NCBI GenBank assembly: GCA_963747555.1
Contig: CAVVFZ010000011.1
Location: forward strand, 124,001-188,000
Direction: 5' to 3'
DNA: 64,000 nt
From: DUZB01 sp963747555
Lineage (GTDB): Bacteria; Desulfobacterota; DSM-4660; Desulfatiglandales; Desulfatiglandaceae
Below, in pieces: positions 6,622 to 14,057 of the stretch (positions are counted from its first letter, which is position 1; the number at the start of each line of letters is the position of its first letter). The translations under genes were made by a program, and so were the position numbers. Under the pieces are notes generated by a model that searched no databases, was not told where the DNA came from, and saw nothing but the letters and a program-made list of their open reading frames with translations.

Positions 6622-8414
6622 TTCTGCATGCGTTGAAGGAATACTACGATCGAAAGTCGGAAAAACCTGACTCGGGCATGGCTCCGTCAGGTTTTGAATG
6701 GAAGGAGATTCCTTTTGTTGTAGTTCTGGATCAAAATGGGTTCCCTGTCAATATTGAAGAGACCTATGAGGGTGAAGGGAAGAATCGACGCGCCAAGCTG
6801 TTTTTGGTGCCTCAGGCGGTAAAAAGGGCAAACAATATCGTAGGAAATTTGTTGTGGGACAATCCTGAATATGCTCTTGGCGTGCCTCTAAAGGGGAAAC
6901 CTGAACGTGTGAGTAGACAACATGAGGCGTTCAAAAAGCGAATTGCCGACTTGGGCGAAATTATGGATGACGGTCTTACCGCGCTTAAGGCATTCCTCAC
7001 AAATGACAACAAGAAACAATTGCTCGAAGCTTTCGATAAAGTTTGGAGCGACCTTCTAAAGGAAGCACGCAATCTCACATTCCGTTTGGCCGGTGATCAA
7101 AAAATCATTTCAGAAAGACCTGCCGTAAAATCTGGTATTGCAGTTGCCTTCAAAGAACCCAGTGACGAGAAGCAAGGAATTTGTCTTGTTACCGGACAGA
7201 GCGATGTGATCGAACGACTTCACGCCGCAATAAAAGGAGTTTACGGGGCACAGTCTGTGGGCGCCAATATCGTTTCAATAAACAATAAAATAGCGAATGG
7301 AACGAACGGCGGTAATACTCCTGCGTTTGCATCATTCGGGAAACAGCAAGGGGCAAACTCACCTGTTGGAAAGAAAACCGTTTTTGCCTATACGACTGCA
7401 CTGAACCACCTCCTTGCTAAAGGCTCAAGACAGCGAATGCAGGTAGGGGACGCATCGACCGTATTTTGGGCCGAAAAAGACAGCTCCTTTGAACAGCAGT
7501 TTGGCGATTTTTTTGGAGAACCCCAAAAAGACGACCCAGATAAAGGTAGTCGAGCCGTTGAAGCCCTCTACAATTCTATAAATAGTGGTGCATTCTACCT
7601 CGATGGCAGCACAAAAGGCAGATTTTTTGTCCTCGGGCTTTCTCCCAATGCATCCCGCATTGCCGTCCGCTTCTGGATTGTCGATACGGTAGCGGAAATG
7701 GCGGGAAAAATCCGTCAGCATTTTGAAGACCTAATGATTGTTCATGATCCGAGAGAAAGGAATTTCATCTCCCTTTTTCGCATTCTGGTTTCCACTGCAG
7801 TCCAGGGAAAGGCAGAAAATATTCCGCCCAATCTGGCAGGAGATACAATGCGGTCTATTCTCCAGTGCCTCCCATATCCACAAACATTGCTCCAGGCATC
7901 AATTAACCGAATTCGCGCTGAACATACGGTTACTTATGCTCGCGCGGCATTGATCAAAGCCTGCATTAACAGATCGACACGCTTTAAAACTTCTAACGTA
8001 GAGGAGGAATTAAAAATGAGTCTGGATGAAAGCAACACAAACATCGGCTACCGGCTTGGCCGGCTCTTTGCTGCCTTGGAAAAAATCCAGCAGAAGGCCA
8101 ATCCCGGAATCAATGCTACGATCCGGGATAAGTTCTACGGGGCCGCATCCGGTACGCCGGTTGCGGTATTCGGCAACCTTATGCGCCTGAAGAACCATCA
8201 TTTAAGTAAGCTGGAGAGCACGGGACGCCGCGTCTTTTTTGAAAGATTGCTTGGCCGGATTTTGGATGGGGTTGATGCAGACACAGCCTTTCCGCCCCAT
8301 CTCAGCCTCGAAGATCAAGGGCGTTTCGCTATCGGGTATTATCATCAGACGCAGGCATTCTATACCAAAAAGAACGATGACAATGAATTGAACAATAAGG
8401 AGGAAGAGAAATGA
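6618..8414 (+). CDS. cas8c: Cas8c (Csd1), large subunit of type I-C Cascade
   Basis: The 598-residue protein matches Csd1/Cas8c, which recognises the PAM and positions Cas3. The N-terminal MILHALKEYYDRK and the FVPQAVKRA- and NLLWDNPEYALG-like segments are characteristic. The C-terminal third is the helical region that is also made separately as Cas11c (see 8016-8414). The ATG overlaps the cas5c stop, and the TGA overlaps the cas7c ATG, so all three are translationally coupled. No disruption was seen. Confidence 0.95.
   Translation: MILHALKEYYDRKSEKPDSGMAPSGFEWKEIPFVVVLDQNGFPVNIEETYEGEGKNRRAKLFLVPQAVKRANNIVGNLLWDNPEYALGVPLKGKPERVSRQHEAFKKRIADLGEIMDDGLTALKAFLTNDNKKQLLEAFDKVWSDLLKEARNLTFRLAGDQKIISERPAVKSGIAVAFKEPSDEKQGICLVTGQSDVIERLHAAIKGVYGAQSVGANIVSINNKIANGTNGGNTPAFASFGKQQGANSPVGKKTVFAYTTALNHLLAKGSRQRMQVGDASTVFWAEKDSSFEQQFGDFFGEPQKDDPDKGSRAVEALYNSINSGAFYLDGSTKGRFFVLGLSPNASRIAVRFWIVDTVAEMAGKIRQHFEDLMIVHDPRERNFISLFRILVSTAVQGKAENIPPNLAGDTMRSILQCLPYPQTLLQASINRIRAEHTVTYARAALIKACINRSTRFKTSNVEEELKMSLDESNTNIGYRLGRLFAALEKIQQKANPGINATIRDKFYGAASGTPVAVFGNLMRLKNHHLSKLESTGRRVFFERLLGRILDGVDADTAFPPHLSLEDQGRFAIGYYHQTQAFYTKKNDDNELNNKEEEK
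8016..8414 (+). CDS. cas11c: Cas11c small subunit from an internal start in cas8c
   Basis: An in-frame ATG (codon 467 of cas8c) follows a near-perfect ribosome site, GAGGAGG at 8001-8007, with eight bases between. It would produce a 132-residue helical C-terminal fragment beginning MSLDESNTNIGYRLGRLFAALEK. Type I-C systems are known to make their Cas11 small subunit by internal initiation within cas8c; the strong internal site here fits that mechanism. The site coincides with Glu-rich codons of cas8c (EEELK), so the evidence is the site plus family knowledge, not expression data. Confidence 0.8.
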   Translation: MSLDESNTNIGYRLGRLFAALEKIQQKANPGINATIRDKFYGAASGTPVAVFGNLMRLKNHHLSKLESTGRRVFFERLLGRILDGVDADTAFPPHLSLEDQGRFAIGYYHQTQAFYTKKNDDNELNNKEEEK

Positions 8415-9505
8415 GCGAACCTATCCGGAACCGGTATGACTTTGTCTTAATTTTTGATGTCCATGACGGAAACCCCAACGGCGATCCCGATGCCGGCAAT
8501 CTGCCGAGGATTGACCCTGAGACCGGTCAGGGGCTTGTCACGGATGTGTGCCTTAAGCGAAAAGTGAGGAATTATGTTCAGCTCATCAAAAAGTGCAAAA
8601 AACCACACGATATTTACATCAAAGAAAAGAGCGTCCTCGGAAGAGCTCACTTTGAAGCCTTTAAAGAGCTTGGAATCAGCACTGGCCAGGAATCGCGTAA
8701 AGCTATTCCGGAGGAGCTCTTGGAATCTGTTTCAACCCTTGCCTTGCCGGAAGGTTTGACTATTACCGAAGGGGAAAATGATAACGCAGAACTTGTTGTT
8801 TCCGCCGTAGCCGACAAGAAATCTATTACAGAGTGGCTAAAAGAGGAAAACCCACACAAAAAGGTTGCCGATTTGATAAAGGCTGTACTTAAAAACGCAA
8901 AACCGCGTCGCCCGTCGGCCGAAGAGACTGGTCGAGGGCGTGAGAAAATGTGTGATGATTTTTATGATGTTCGGACTTTTGGTGCTGTTATGGCTCTGCG
9001 TTCAGCGCCCAATTGCGGTCAGGTGCGCGGACCCATACAAATGACTTTTGGGCGTTCGGTAGATCCAGTTGTTACCCTTGAACATTCCATCACCCGCATG
9101 GCGGTGGCTACTGAAGCAGAAGCTGAAAAACAACAGGGAGACAATCGTACCATGGGCCGCAAAAACACTATTCCCTACGGCATCTATGTTGCACATGGTT
9201 TTGTTTCAGCCCATCTCGCCGCCCAGACCGGCTTCGACGCAGATGATCTGACCCTGTTTTGGGATGCGCTTTGCAATATGTTTGAACATGACCGGTCGGC
9301 TGCCCGCGGCCTAATGTCCACACAAAAGCTGGTTATTTTTGAACATGAATCAGAGCTCGGCAATTCGCCCGCGCATACATTGTTCAAACGCGTTAAAGTT
9401 ACCCGGAAGGATAACCAGAAACCCCCTCGCAATTTCGATGACTACCGCCTACTCATTGAAAGGGAGGATCTGCCGTCGGGCATCAAGATCATTACTCTGC
9501 CATAG
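8411..9505 (+). CDS. cas7c: Cas7c (Csd2), backbone subunit, enlarged
   Basis: The N-terminus RYDFVLIFDVHDGNPNGDPDAGNLPRIDPETGQGLVTDVCLKRKVRNYV is the standard Csd2 RRM start. FYDVRTFGAVMA, GQVRGPIQMTFGRSVDPV and ITRMAVATEAEAEKQ follow in order. Multiple copies coat the crRNA in Cascade. At 364 residues it is clearly longer than the more usual ~280-300. The extra length falls between the two halves of the core (roughly residues 75-175), a Glu/Lys-rich stretch that includes KKSITEWLKEENPHKK. The ATG overlaps the cas8c stop. A 40-base gap with a ribosome site follows before the next gene. Confidence 0.95.
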   Translation: MSEPIRNRYDFVLIFDVHDGNPNGDPDAGNLPRIDPETGQGLVTDVCLKRKVRNYVQLIKKCKKPHDIYIKEKSVLGRAHFEAFKELGISTGQESRKAIPEELLESVSTLALPEGLTITEGENDNAELVVSAVADKKSITEWLKEENPHKKVADLIKAVLKNAKPRRPSAEETGRGREKMCDDFYDVRTFGAVMALRSAPNCGQVRGPIQMTFGRSVDPVVTLEHSITRMAVATEAEAEKQQGDNRTMGRKNTIPYGIYVAHGFVSAHLAAQTGFDADDLTLFWDALCNMFEHDRSAARGLMSTQKLVIFEHESELGNSPAHTLFKRVKVTRKDNQKPPRNFDDYRLLIEREDLPSGIKIITLP

Positions 9506-9545
9506 GGAAGAAGACCATCAATAAAGAGGAGGCGAATCGCTTATA

Positions 9546-10124
9546 ATGACCGACCCACAACAAGACCCCAAAATCATCCCGCCTCACGGCGGGTATCGCG
9601 ACCTCAAATCCTACCAGATGTCCGAGCTTGTCTATGATGGTACGGTCGCGTTTTGCGACCGCTTCATCAGCCGCCGATCGCGAACCCATGACCAGATGGT
9701 GCAGGCAGCGCGGAGCGGCAAGCAAAATATTGCCGAAGGCTGCATGGCCTCAGGTACCTCCAAGAAGACCGAACTCAAGCTTGTGGGGGTGGCAAGAGCG
9801 AGTCTGGAGGAACTGCTGCTTGATTTTCAGGATTATCTGCGACAGCACGGGTTGCCTCTCTGGGGAAAAGACCACCCAAAAGCCAAAGAGGTCCGGGGGC
9901 TTTGCTACCGCAAGAATAGGTCCTATTTGACTTATAAGGCCTATATAGAAAGGAGCTCCCCCGAAATTGCCGCCAACACCATGATCTGCCTCATTCACCA
10001 GACCAACTATCTGCTCGATCAACAGCTCAGGACTCTTGAAAAGGCGTTCCTGGAAGAGGGCGGTTTCACGGAAAGGCTCTATCGTGCTCGAACACAGATG
10101 CGCAATCAAAGAAGAAGACCATGA
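9546..10124 (+). CDS. Four-helix-bundle protein with suffix domain, inside the cas operon
   Basis: The 192-residue protein has the four-helix-bundle fold of the S23/23S rRNA intervening-sequence type (QMVQAARSGKQNIAEG, ELKLVGVARASLEELLLDFQDYL). A longer conserved C-terminal 'suffix' follows (AANTMICLIHQTNYLLDQQLRTLEKAFLEEGGFTERLYRAR). The function of this family is unknown; bundles of this type tend to bind nucleic acid or form oligomers. It lies between cas7c and cas4, the point that separates interference from adaptation genes, and its stop overlaps the cas4 ATG (ATGA at 10121). It is therefore co-translated with the adaptation genes. Whether it acts in CRISPR or is a passenger cannot be seen. 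Confidence 0.85.
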   Translation: MTDPQQDPKIIPPHGGYRDLKSYQMSELVYDGTVAFCDRFISRRSRTHDQMVQAARSGKQNIAEGCMASGTSKKTELKLVGVARASLEELLLDFQDYLRQHGLPLWGKDHPKAKEVRGLCYRKNRSYLTYKAYIERSSPEIAANTMICLIHQTNYLLDQQLRTLEKAFLEEGGFTERLYRARTQMRNQRRRP

Positions 10125-10762
10125 GCTACACTGAAGATAATCTCCTTCCTTTGTCGGGCTTGCAGCACTTGGCGTTTTGTTCGCGCCAGTGCGCTCTGAT
10201 CCATATTGAGCAGGCTTGGGCTGAAAACGTTTTTACTGCTGAAGGCAGGATTTTGCACGAGCGGGTTCATGAGGCGGACAGGGAATCCAGAGGGGAAGTC
10301 CGGATTGAGTACAGCATGCCCTTGCGGTCTCTCCGTTTGGGATTGATCGCAAAGGCCGATGTGGTGGAATTCCATCGGGAAAGGGAAGGGCCTGAAAAGA
10401 AGTGGAGGCCGTTTCCGGTGGAATACAAGCGTGGAAAACCCAAACGGGACAATGTGGACAAAGTGCAACTTTGTGCCCAGGCGATGTGCCTGGAGGAAAT
10501 GCTGGATGTGGAAGTGCCTTCCGGCGCCCTGTTTTACGGCAAAATCCGACACCGTCAGGATGTGGATTTTGACGCTGATCTAAGATCGGAGACGGAAGAT
10601 ACTGCAAGGCGGTTCCATGACCTCGTGGAAGCAGGCAAGACGCCAAAACCTGTTTATGGGAAAAAGTGCGAGAGCTGTTCCATGAAGGATCTTTGCCTTC
10701 CAAAGACTGTTGCCAAAAGCAAATCCGTGGAACGATATCTTTTAGAGGAAGTGGGTGAGTGA
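10121..10762 (+). CDS. cas4: Cas4 RecB-like exonuclease (adaptation)
   Basis: The 213-residue protein trims and PAM-selects prespacers with Cas1-Cas2. The RecB nuclease residues are visible: H48, D80 (AKADVVEF), and E101-x-K103 (VEYKRG). Four Fe-S cluster cysteines are in place: C20 at the N-terminus and C183, C186, C192 at the C-terminus (CESCSMKDLC). The ATG overlaps the four-helix-bundle stop; the cas1 ATG follows three bases after the TGA. It looks intact. Confidence 0.95.
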   Translation: MSYTEDNLLPLSGLQHLAFCSRQCALIHIEQAWAENVFTAEGRILHERVHEADRESRGEVRIEYSMPLRSLRLGLIAKADVVEFHREREGPEKKWRPFPVEYKRGKPKRDNVDKVQLCAQAMCLEEMLDVEVPSGALFYGKIRHRQDVDFDADLRSETEDTARRFHDLVEAGKTPKPVYGKKCESCSMKDLCLPKTVAKSKSVERYLLEEVGE

Positions 10763-10765
10763 TCG

Positions 10766-11796
10766 ATGAAAAAACATCTGAACACACTTTTTGTGACAAC
10801 TCAGGGCGCTTATTTGTCAAAGGAAGGGGAAAGCGTGCTGGTGAGGGTTGAAAAAGAAACCCGGCTGCGTGTTCCTGTCCATACTCTCGGGGGTATCGTT
10901 TGTTTTGGAAATGTCCTTTGCAGCCCTTTCTTGATGGGCTTTTGCGCTGAAAGGGATGTGGCTATCAGTTTCCTCACGGAAAATGGACGATTTCTTGCGA
11001 GGGTAAAGGGGCCGGTATCCGGAAATGTCCTTTTGCGGAGGGAACAATACCGGCTGGCCGATGATATGGATATGTCTGCACGCATGGCCAGATCCATGTT
11101 GACGGGGAAACTGGCCAACTGCCGCACGGTGCTCGGAGGGCTTTAAGAGATCATGGAGAAAAGCTCAACGACGCCGAAGTGGGGGAAGCCGTAAAGAGAT
11201 TGGGACATTCCTTGGAGAATGTGCAGATTGGCGCTCCGCTGAACACTTTGCGAGGAATCGAAGGGGAAGCGGCCCATGCCTATTTCAGTGCGTTTGATCA
11301 CCTGATCATTTCACAGAAAGAAGGTTTCAGATTCAAGGAACGGAATCGGCGGCCGCCTCTGGACCGAGTCAATTGTCTGTTGTCTTTCATCTACACGCTT
11401 TTGATGCATGATGTTCGATCCGCCCTTGAAACCGTCGGCCTGGATCCGGCCGTGGGTTTTCTCCACAGAGATCGTCCGGGCAGACCGGGCCTGGCACTCG
11501 ACATGATGGAGGAGTTCAGGCCCTTTTTAGCGGATCGTTTGACCCTGTCGCTGATTAATCTGAATCAGGTCCAGGAAAAAGGTTTTACGGTGAGTGAATC
11601 CGGCGCTGTGCTGATGGATGATGAGACGCGTAAAACCGTGCTTGTGGCTTATCAGAAACGGAAGCAGGATGAGATCTATCACCCCTTTCTTGAGGAAAAG
11701 GTGACCATCGGACTTCTCTTTCATATGCAGGCGTTATTAATGGCTCGATGCCTCCGGGGGGACCTGGACGGGTATCCGTGCTTTATCTGGAAATAG
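10766..11796 (+). pseudogene. cas1: cas1 integrase, interrupted by a single-base frameshift
   Basis: The first 126 codons give a normal Cas1 N-terminal beta-sandwich, ending KLANCRTVL and then GGL-stop at 11144. The following frame begins RDHGEKLNDAEVGEAVKRLG and continues to the true C-terminus. One extra C near 11133 (CTC-CGG-AGG-GCT-TTA) would restore TVLRRALRDHG, so one base appears to be missing. All metal-binding residues (EGEAAHAYF, the H of FLHRDRPGR, the D of LALDMMEEF) are in the second fragment, which lacks its own ribosome site. As written, no active Cas1 is made and spacer uptake should be dead. The break sits in a short C run, so assembly error is possible. Confidence 0.85.
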
Positions 11797-11806
11797 GAGA
11801 CGTGAA

Positions 11807-12097
11807 ATGCTGGTCGTGGTAAGCTATGATGTTTCGACGATAAAGCCGGAAGGGCAACGCCGATTGCGCAGAGTAGCAAAGGTGTGCAAGGATTTCGGTC
11901 AGCGGGTCCAGTTGTCGGTTTTTGAATGTTCTGTGGATCCTGCCCAATGGACACGGCTGCGGCAAAGGTTAATCGACGAGATTGAATTGGAAGAGGACAG
12001 CCTTCGTTTCTACTTTTTGGGTGCCAATTGGAGGAAGCGGGTAGAGCATATTGGGACCAAGAAACCGGACGATCCGGAGGGGCCTCTGATTGTTTGA
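11807..12097 (+). CDS. cas2: Cas2 (adaptation, Cas1 partner)
   Basis: The 96-residue protein has the Cas2 ferredoxin-like fold: MLVVVSYDVS with the family's Asp at position 8, QLSVFECSVDPAQW, and the C-terminal LRFYFLGANWRKRVEHIG. Cas2 bridges two Cas1 dimers in the integration complex. AGGAGA lies ten bases upstream of the ATG. It is intact, unlike cas1, and directly precedes the leader. Confidence 0.96.
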   Translation: MLVVVSYDVSTIKPEGQRRLRRVAKVCKDFGQRVQLSVFECSVDPAQWTRLRQRLIDEIELEEDSLRFYFLGANWRKRVEHIGTKKPDDPEGPLIV

Positions 12098-12328
12098 GGG
12101 GCGTGCGCGAACCTGATGCTCGCATTTTGGCGAGTGGGCGTAAGCCTTTGAAAATGAACGATTTATGCCGGTATTTTTGAAGAGTAGGTTCGCGGTCGAA
12201 AATTAAAGTGTTATTCCAGGTAGTTATGGGTTTAGCATTCCACAATCAAAAGGAAGGAGGATCGAAAAGAGAGGGTTCGCATAATGAGCCCCGCATTACC
12301 TTTTAAACCAGCAACTTAAGCTGCTGGA
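12098..12328 (+). promoter_or_regulatory. CRISPR leader
   Basis: The 231 bases between cas2 and the first repeat encode nothing recognisable. They contain repeated GGTTCGC words (near 12188 and 12273, and as GCGAACC near 12107) and, directly before the first repeat, a near-palindrome CAGCAACTTAAGCTGCTG (12309-12326). The position between cas2 and the perfect repeats, with the degenerate repeat at the far end, marks this as the leader side. New spacers would enter here. Confidence 0.7.
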
Positions 12329-13408
12329 GTCGCTCCCCGTGCGGGAGCGTGGATTGAAACAATATCAATGGTTGCGCTGCCGATGCAGTATCAGGTCGCT
12401 CCCCGTGCGGGAGCGTGGATTGAAACCGATCTGTGGACAGCGATGATGAACAGTGGTTAGTCGTCGCTCCCCGTGCGGGAGCGTGGATTGAAACAGTGAT
12501 GTAACGTCAGGACATGCAGCCATGATAATGTCACGTCGCTCCCCGTGCGGGAGCGTGGATTGAAACTACAGTGACATTGCGCAACAGGTCACGTGTCGCT
12601 CCCCGTGCGGGAGCGTGGATTGAAACTATCGATCATGATATCCTCAGATAGCCATGGGTCGCTCCCCGTGCGGGAGCGTGGATTGAAACTGACTGCCATA
12701 GCACTGTCGATCATGCCGGAACGTCGCTCCCCGTGCGGGAGCGTGGATTGAAACACGCATGTGCATCGCTGATCGCGATCCATGGTAGATCGTCGCTCCC
12801 CGTGCGGGAGCGTGGATTGAAACATGCCGACTGTACGCATGATCAGCATACAGCTGCAGTCGCTCCCCGTGCGGGAGCGTGGATTGAAACATGATCCACT
12901 GGCGCAATGCCACGACAGTCTGCAGGTCGCTCCCCGTGCGGGAGCGTGGATTGAAACATGCATTGATCATGCAGCTGTCTGTGAACGATCACGTCGCTCC
13001 CCGTGCGGGAGCGTGGATTGAAACATGTCACGTGAGCATTGGCGCAATGCGCTGATAGTCAGTCGCTCCCCGTGCGGGAGCGTGGATTGAAACACGTGAC
13101 AATCGACGGATGATCGCACATGTGAGACATTCGTCGCTCCCCGTGCGGGAGCGTGGATTGAAACTGATCAGCTGCCATACATTTGCGACGATACGGTCGC
13201 TCCCCGTGCGGGAGCGTGGATTGAAACTGATCAGCAGTGTCTGTAACCATGTTGATGGTCGCTCCCCGTGCGGGAGCGTGGATTGAAACATGACACGAGC
13301 TTGCCATGCCGTCGACAGTCGCTCCCCGTGCGGGAGCGTGGATTGAAACCATCGGATCCATGATGAATCCTTCACAGTCGCTCCCCGTGCGGGAGCGTGG
13401 ATTGACAT
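12329..13408 (+). CRISPR. Type I-C CRISPR array, 17 repeats and 16 spacers
   Basis: The 32-base repeat begins GTCGCTCCCCGTGCGGGA and ends GCGTGGATTGAAAC, a standard I-C repeat with a GCTCCCCGTGCGGGAGC hairpin and the ATTGAAAC handle. Repeats start at 12329, 12395, 12463, 12535, 12595, 12658, 12723, 12792, 12859, 12926, 12993, 13062, 13133, 13196, 13258, 13318 and 13377. Sixteen are identical; the last reads ATTGACAT at its end and is truncated. Spacers are 34, 36, 40, 28, 31, 33, 37, 35, 35, 35, 37, 39, 31, 30, 28 and 27 bases, unusually uneven for type I-C. Their base composition is abnormal (see findings). Confidence 0.98.
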
Positions 13409-13484
13409 CGTGATGAGTTATTGGCTAATTGGGAGCCCGCATAAGGAAGGAATAGAGTTATTCCGTATAGACCCGCTCAAATAG
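13407..13484 (+). pseudogene. 3' remnant of a gene joined to the end of the array (DUF4160-like tail?)
   Basis: A frame running out of the truncated last repeat encodes IVMSYWLIGSPHKEGI followed by ELFRIDPLK and a TAG at 13482. It stops 12 bases before the DUF2442 ATG. Genes of the DUF4160 type usually precede DUF2442 and end with a short tail of this kind (a Trp-containing helix, then xxKIxPL). I read it as the last codons of such a partner, cut off where the array ends. The identification is tentative because only ~25 residues remain. Confidence 0.4.
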
Positions 13485-13496
13485 GGAGGAAAAGAC

Positions 13497-13727
13497 ATGT
13501 TGCTTGATGTTACCGATGTGCACGCAAAACCCGATTTCAGCATGACTATTATATTCGAAAATGGTGAGCAAAAAAAATTCGATATGAAGCCATTCATCGA
13601 TCAAAAACCTTGGGTAAGGCTCAAAAATGGGAATGCTTTTTTGAAAGCATACGTCCTAAACGGGACAGTAGCTTGGCCAGGAAATTTAGATATTGATCCC
13701 GAGACTCTATACGAACGTTCTGAATAA
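13497..13727 (+). CDS. DUF2442 family protein
   Basis: The 76-residue protein begins MLLDVTDVHAKPDFSMTIIFENGEQKKFDMKPFI and ends FLKAYVLNGTVAWPGNLDIDPETLYE. This matches the DUF2442 fold (a small beta-rich domain with a conserved WPNGxDIxPE-like end). These genes usually pair with DUF4160 and are suspected toxin-antitoxin parts, though their activity is unproven. AGGGAGG precedes the ATG. Its partner upstream seems to be reduced to a remnant, so this gene may be an orphan. Confidence 0.8.
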   Translation: MLLDVTDVHAKPDFSMTIIFENGEQKKFDMKPFIDQKPWVRLKNGNAFLKAYVLNGTVAWPGNLDIDPETLYERSE

Positions 13728-13799
13728 TGGAATGCATGCCGAGATAGCAAATAGAGAAATGGCGACAACAATACCATCCAGTTTCACCTTGCAGAAGTA

Positions 13800-13910
13800 T
13801 TCCCTGCTGCCCAGACATCTCCTGAAGTCAGCCTCTGAAATAGTGAGCAGTTCCATCTCGTACCAGGGCGATCCCACTACCTGAATACCCAAAGGACACA
13901 TTGCAATCGA
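13800..13910 (-). pseudogene. Possible amidase-signature C-terminal fragment
   Basis: The minus-strand frame reads AMCPLGIQVVGSPWYEMELLTISEA, which resembles the G(x)PxGxQxVGxPxxExxLL segment near the end of amidase-signature enzymes. Nothing else of an amidase surrounds it. It occupies the otherwise gene-free 13728-14057 gap. It is best regarded as a relic; chance similarity is possible. Confidence 0.3.
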
Positions 13911-14057
13911 GCGCTATGTCTTGGGACGCCTTATTGCAGAACGCTTTCAAATCTGGTAACATTTGTCCATCCAAGCCGGTTCAAATCGTTCGATAGTCGT
14001 GCCCTGGACGGGAGACACACACTTCCGGCACTCCAACTCAAGGAAAGGGTTTTATAT

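Noticed and set aside
12589..13408. Long open frames through the CRISPR array encoding repeated SIHAPARGAT / FNPRSRTGSD / QSTLPHGER peptides
   Set aside because: These are translations of the repeat itself in three frames; they are a well-known artefact of I-C arrays.
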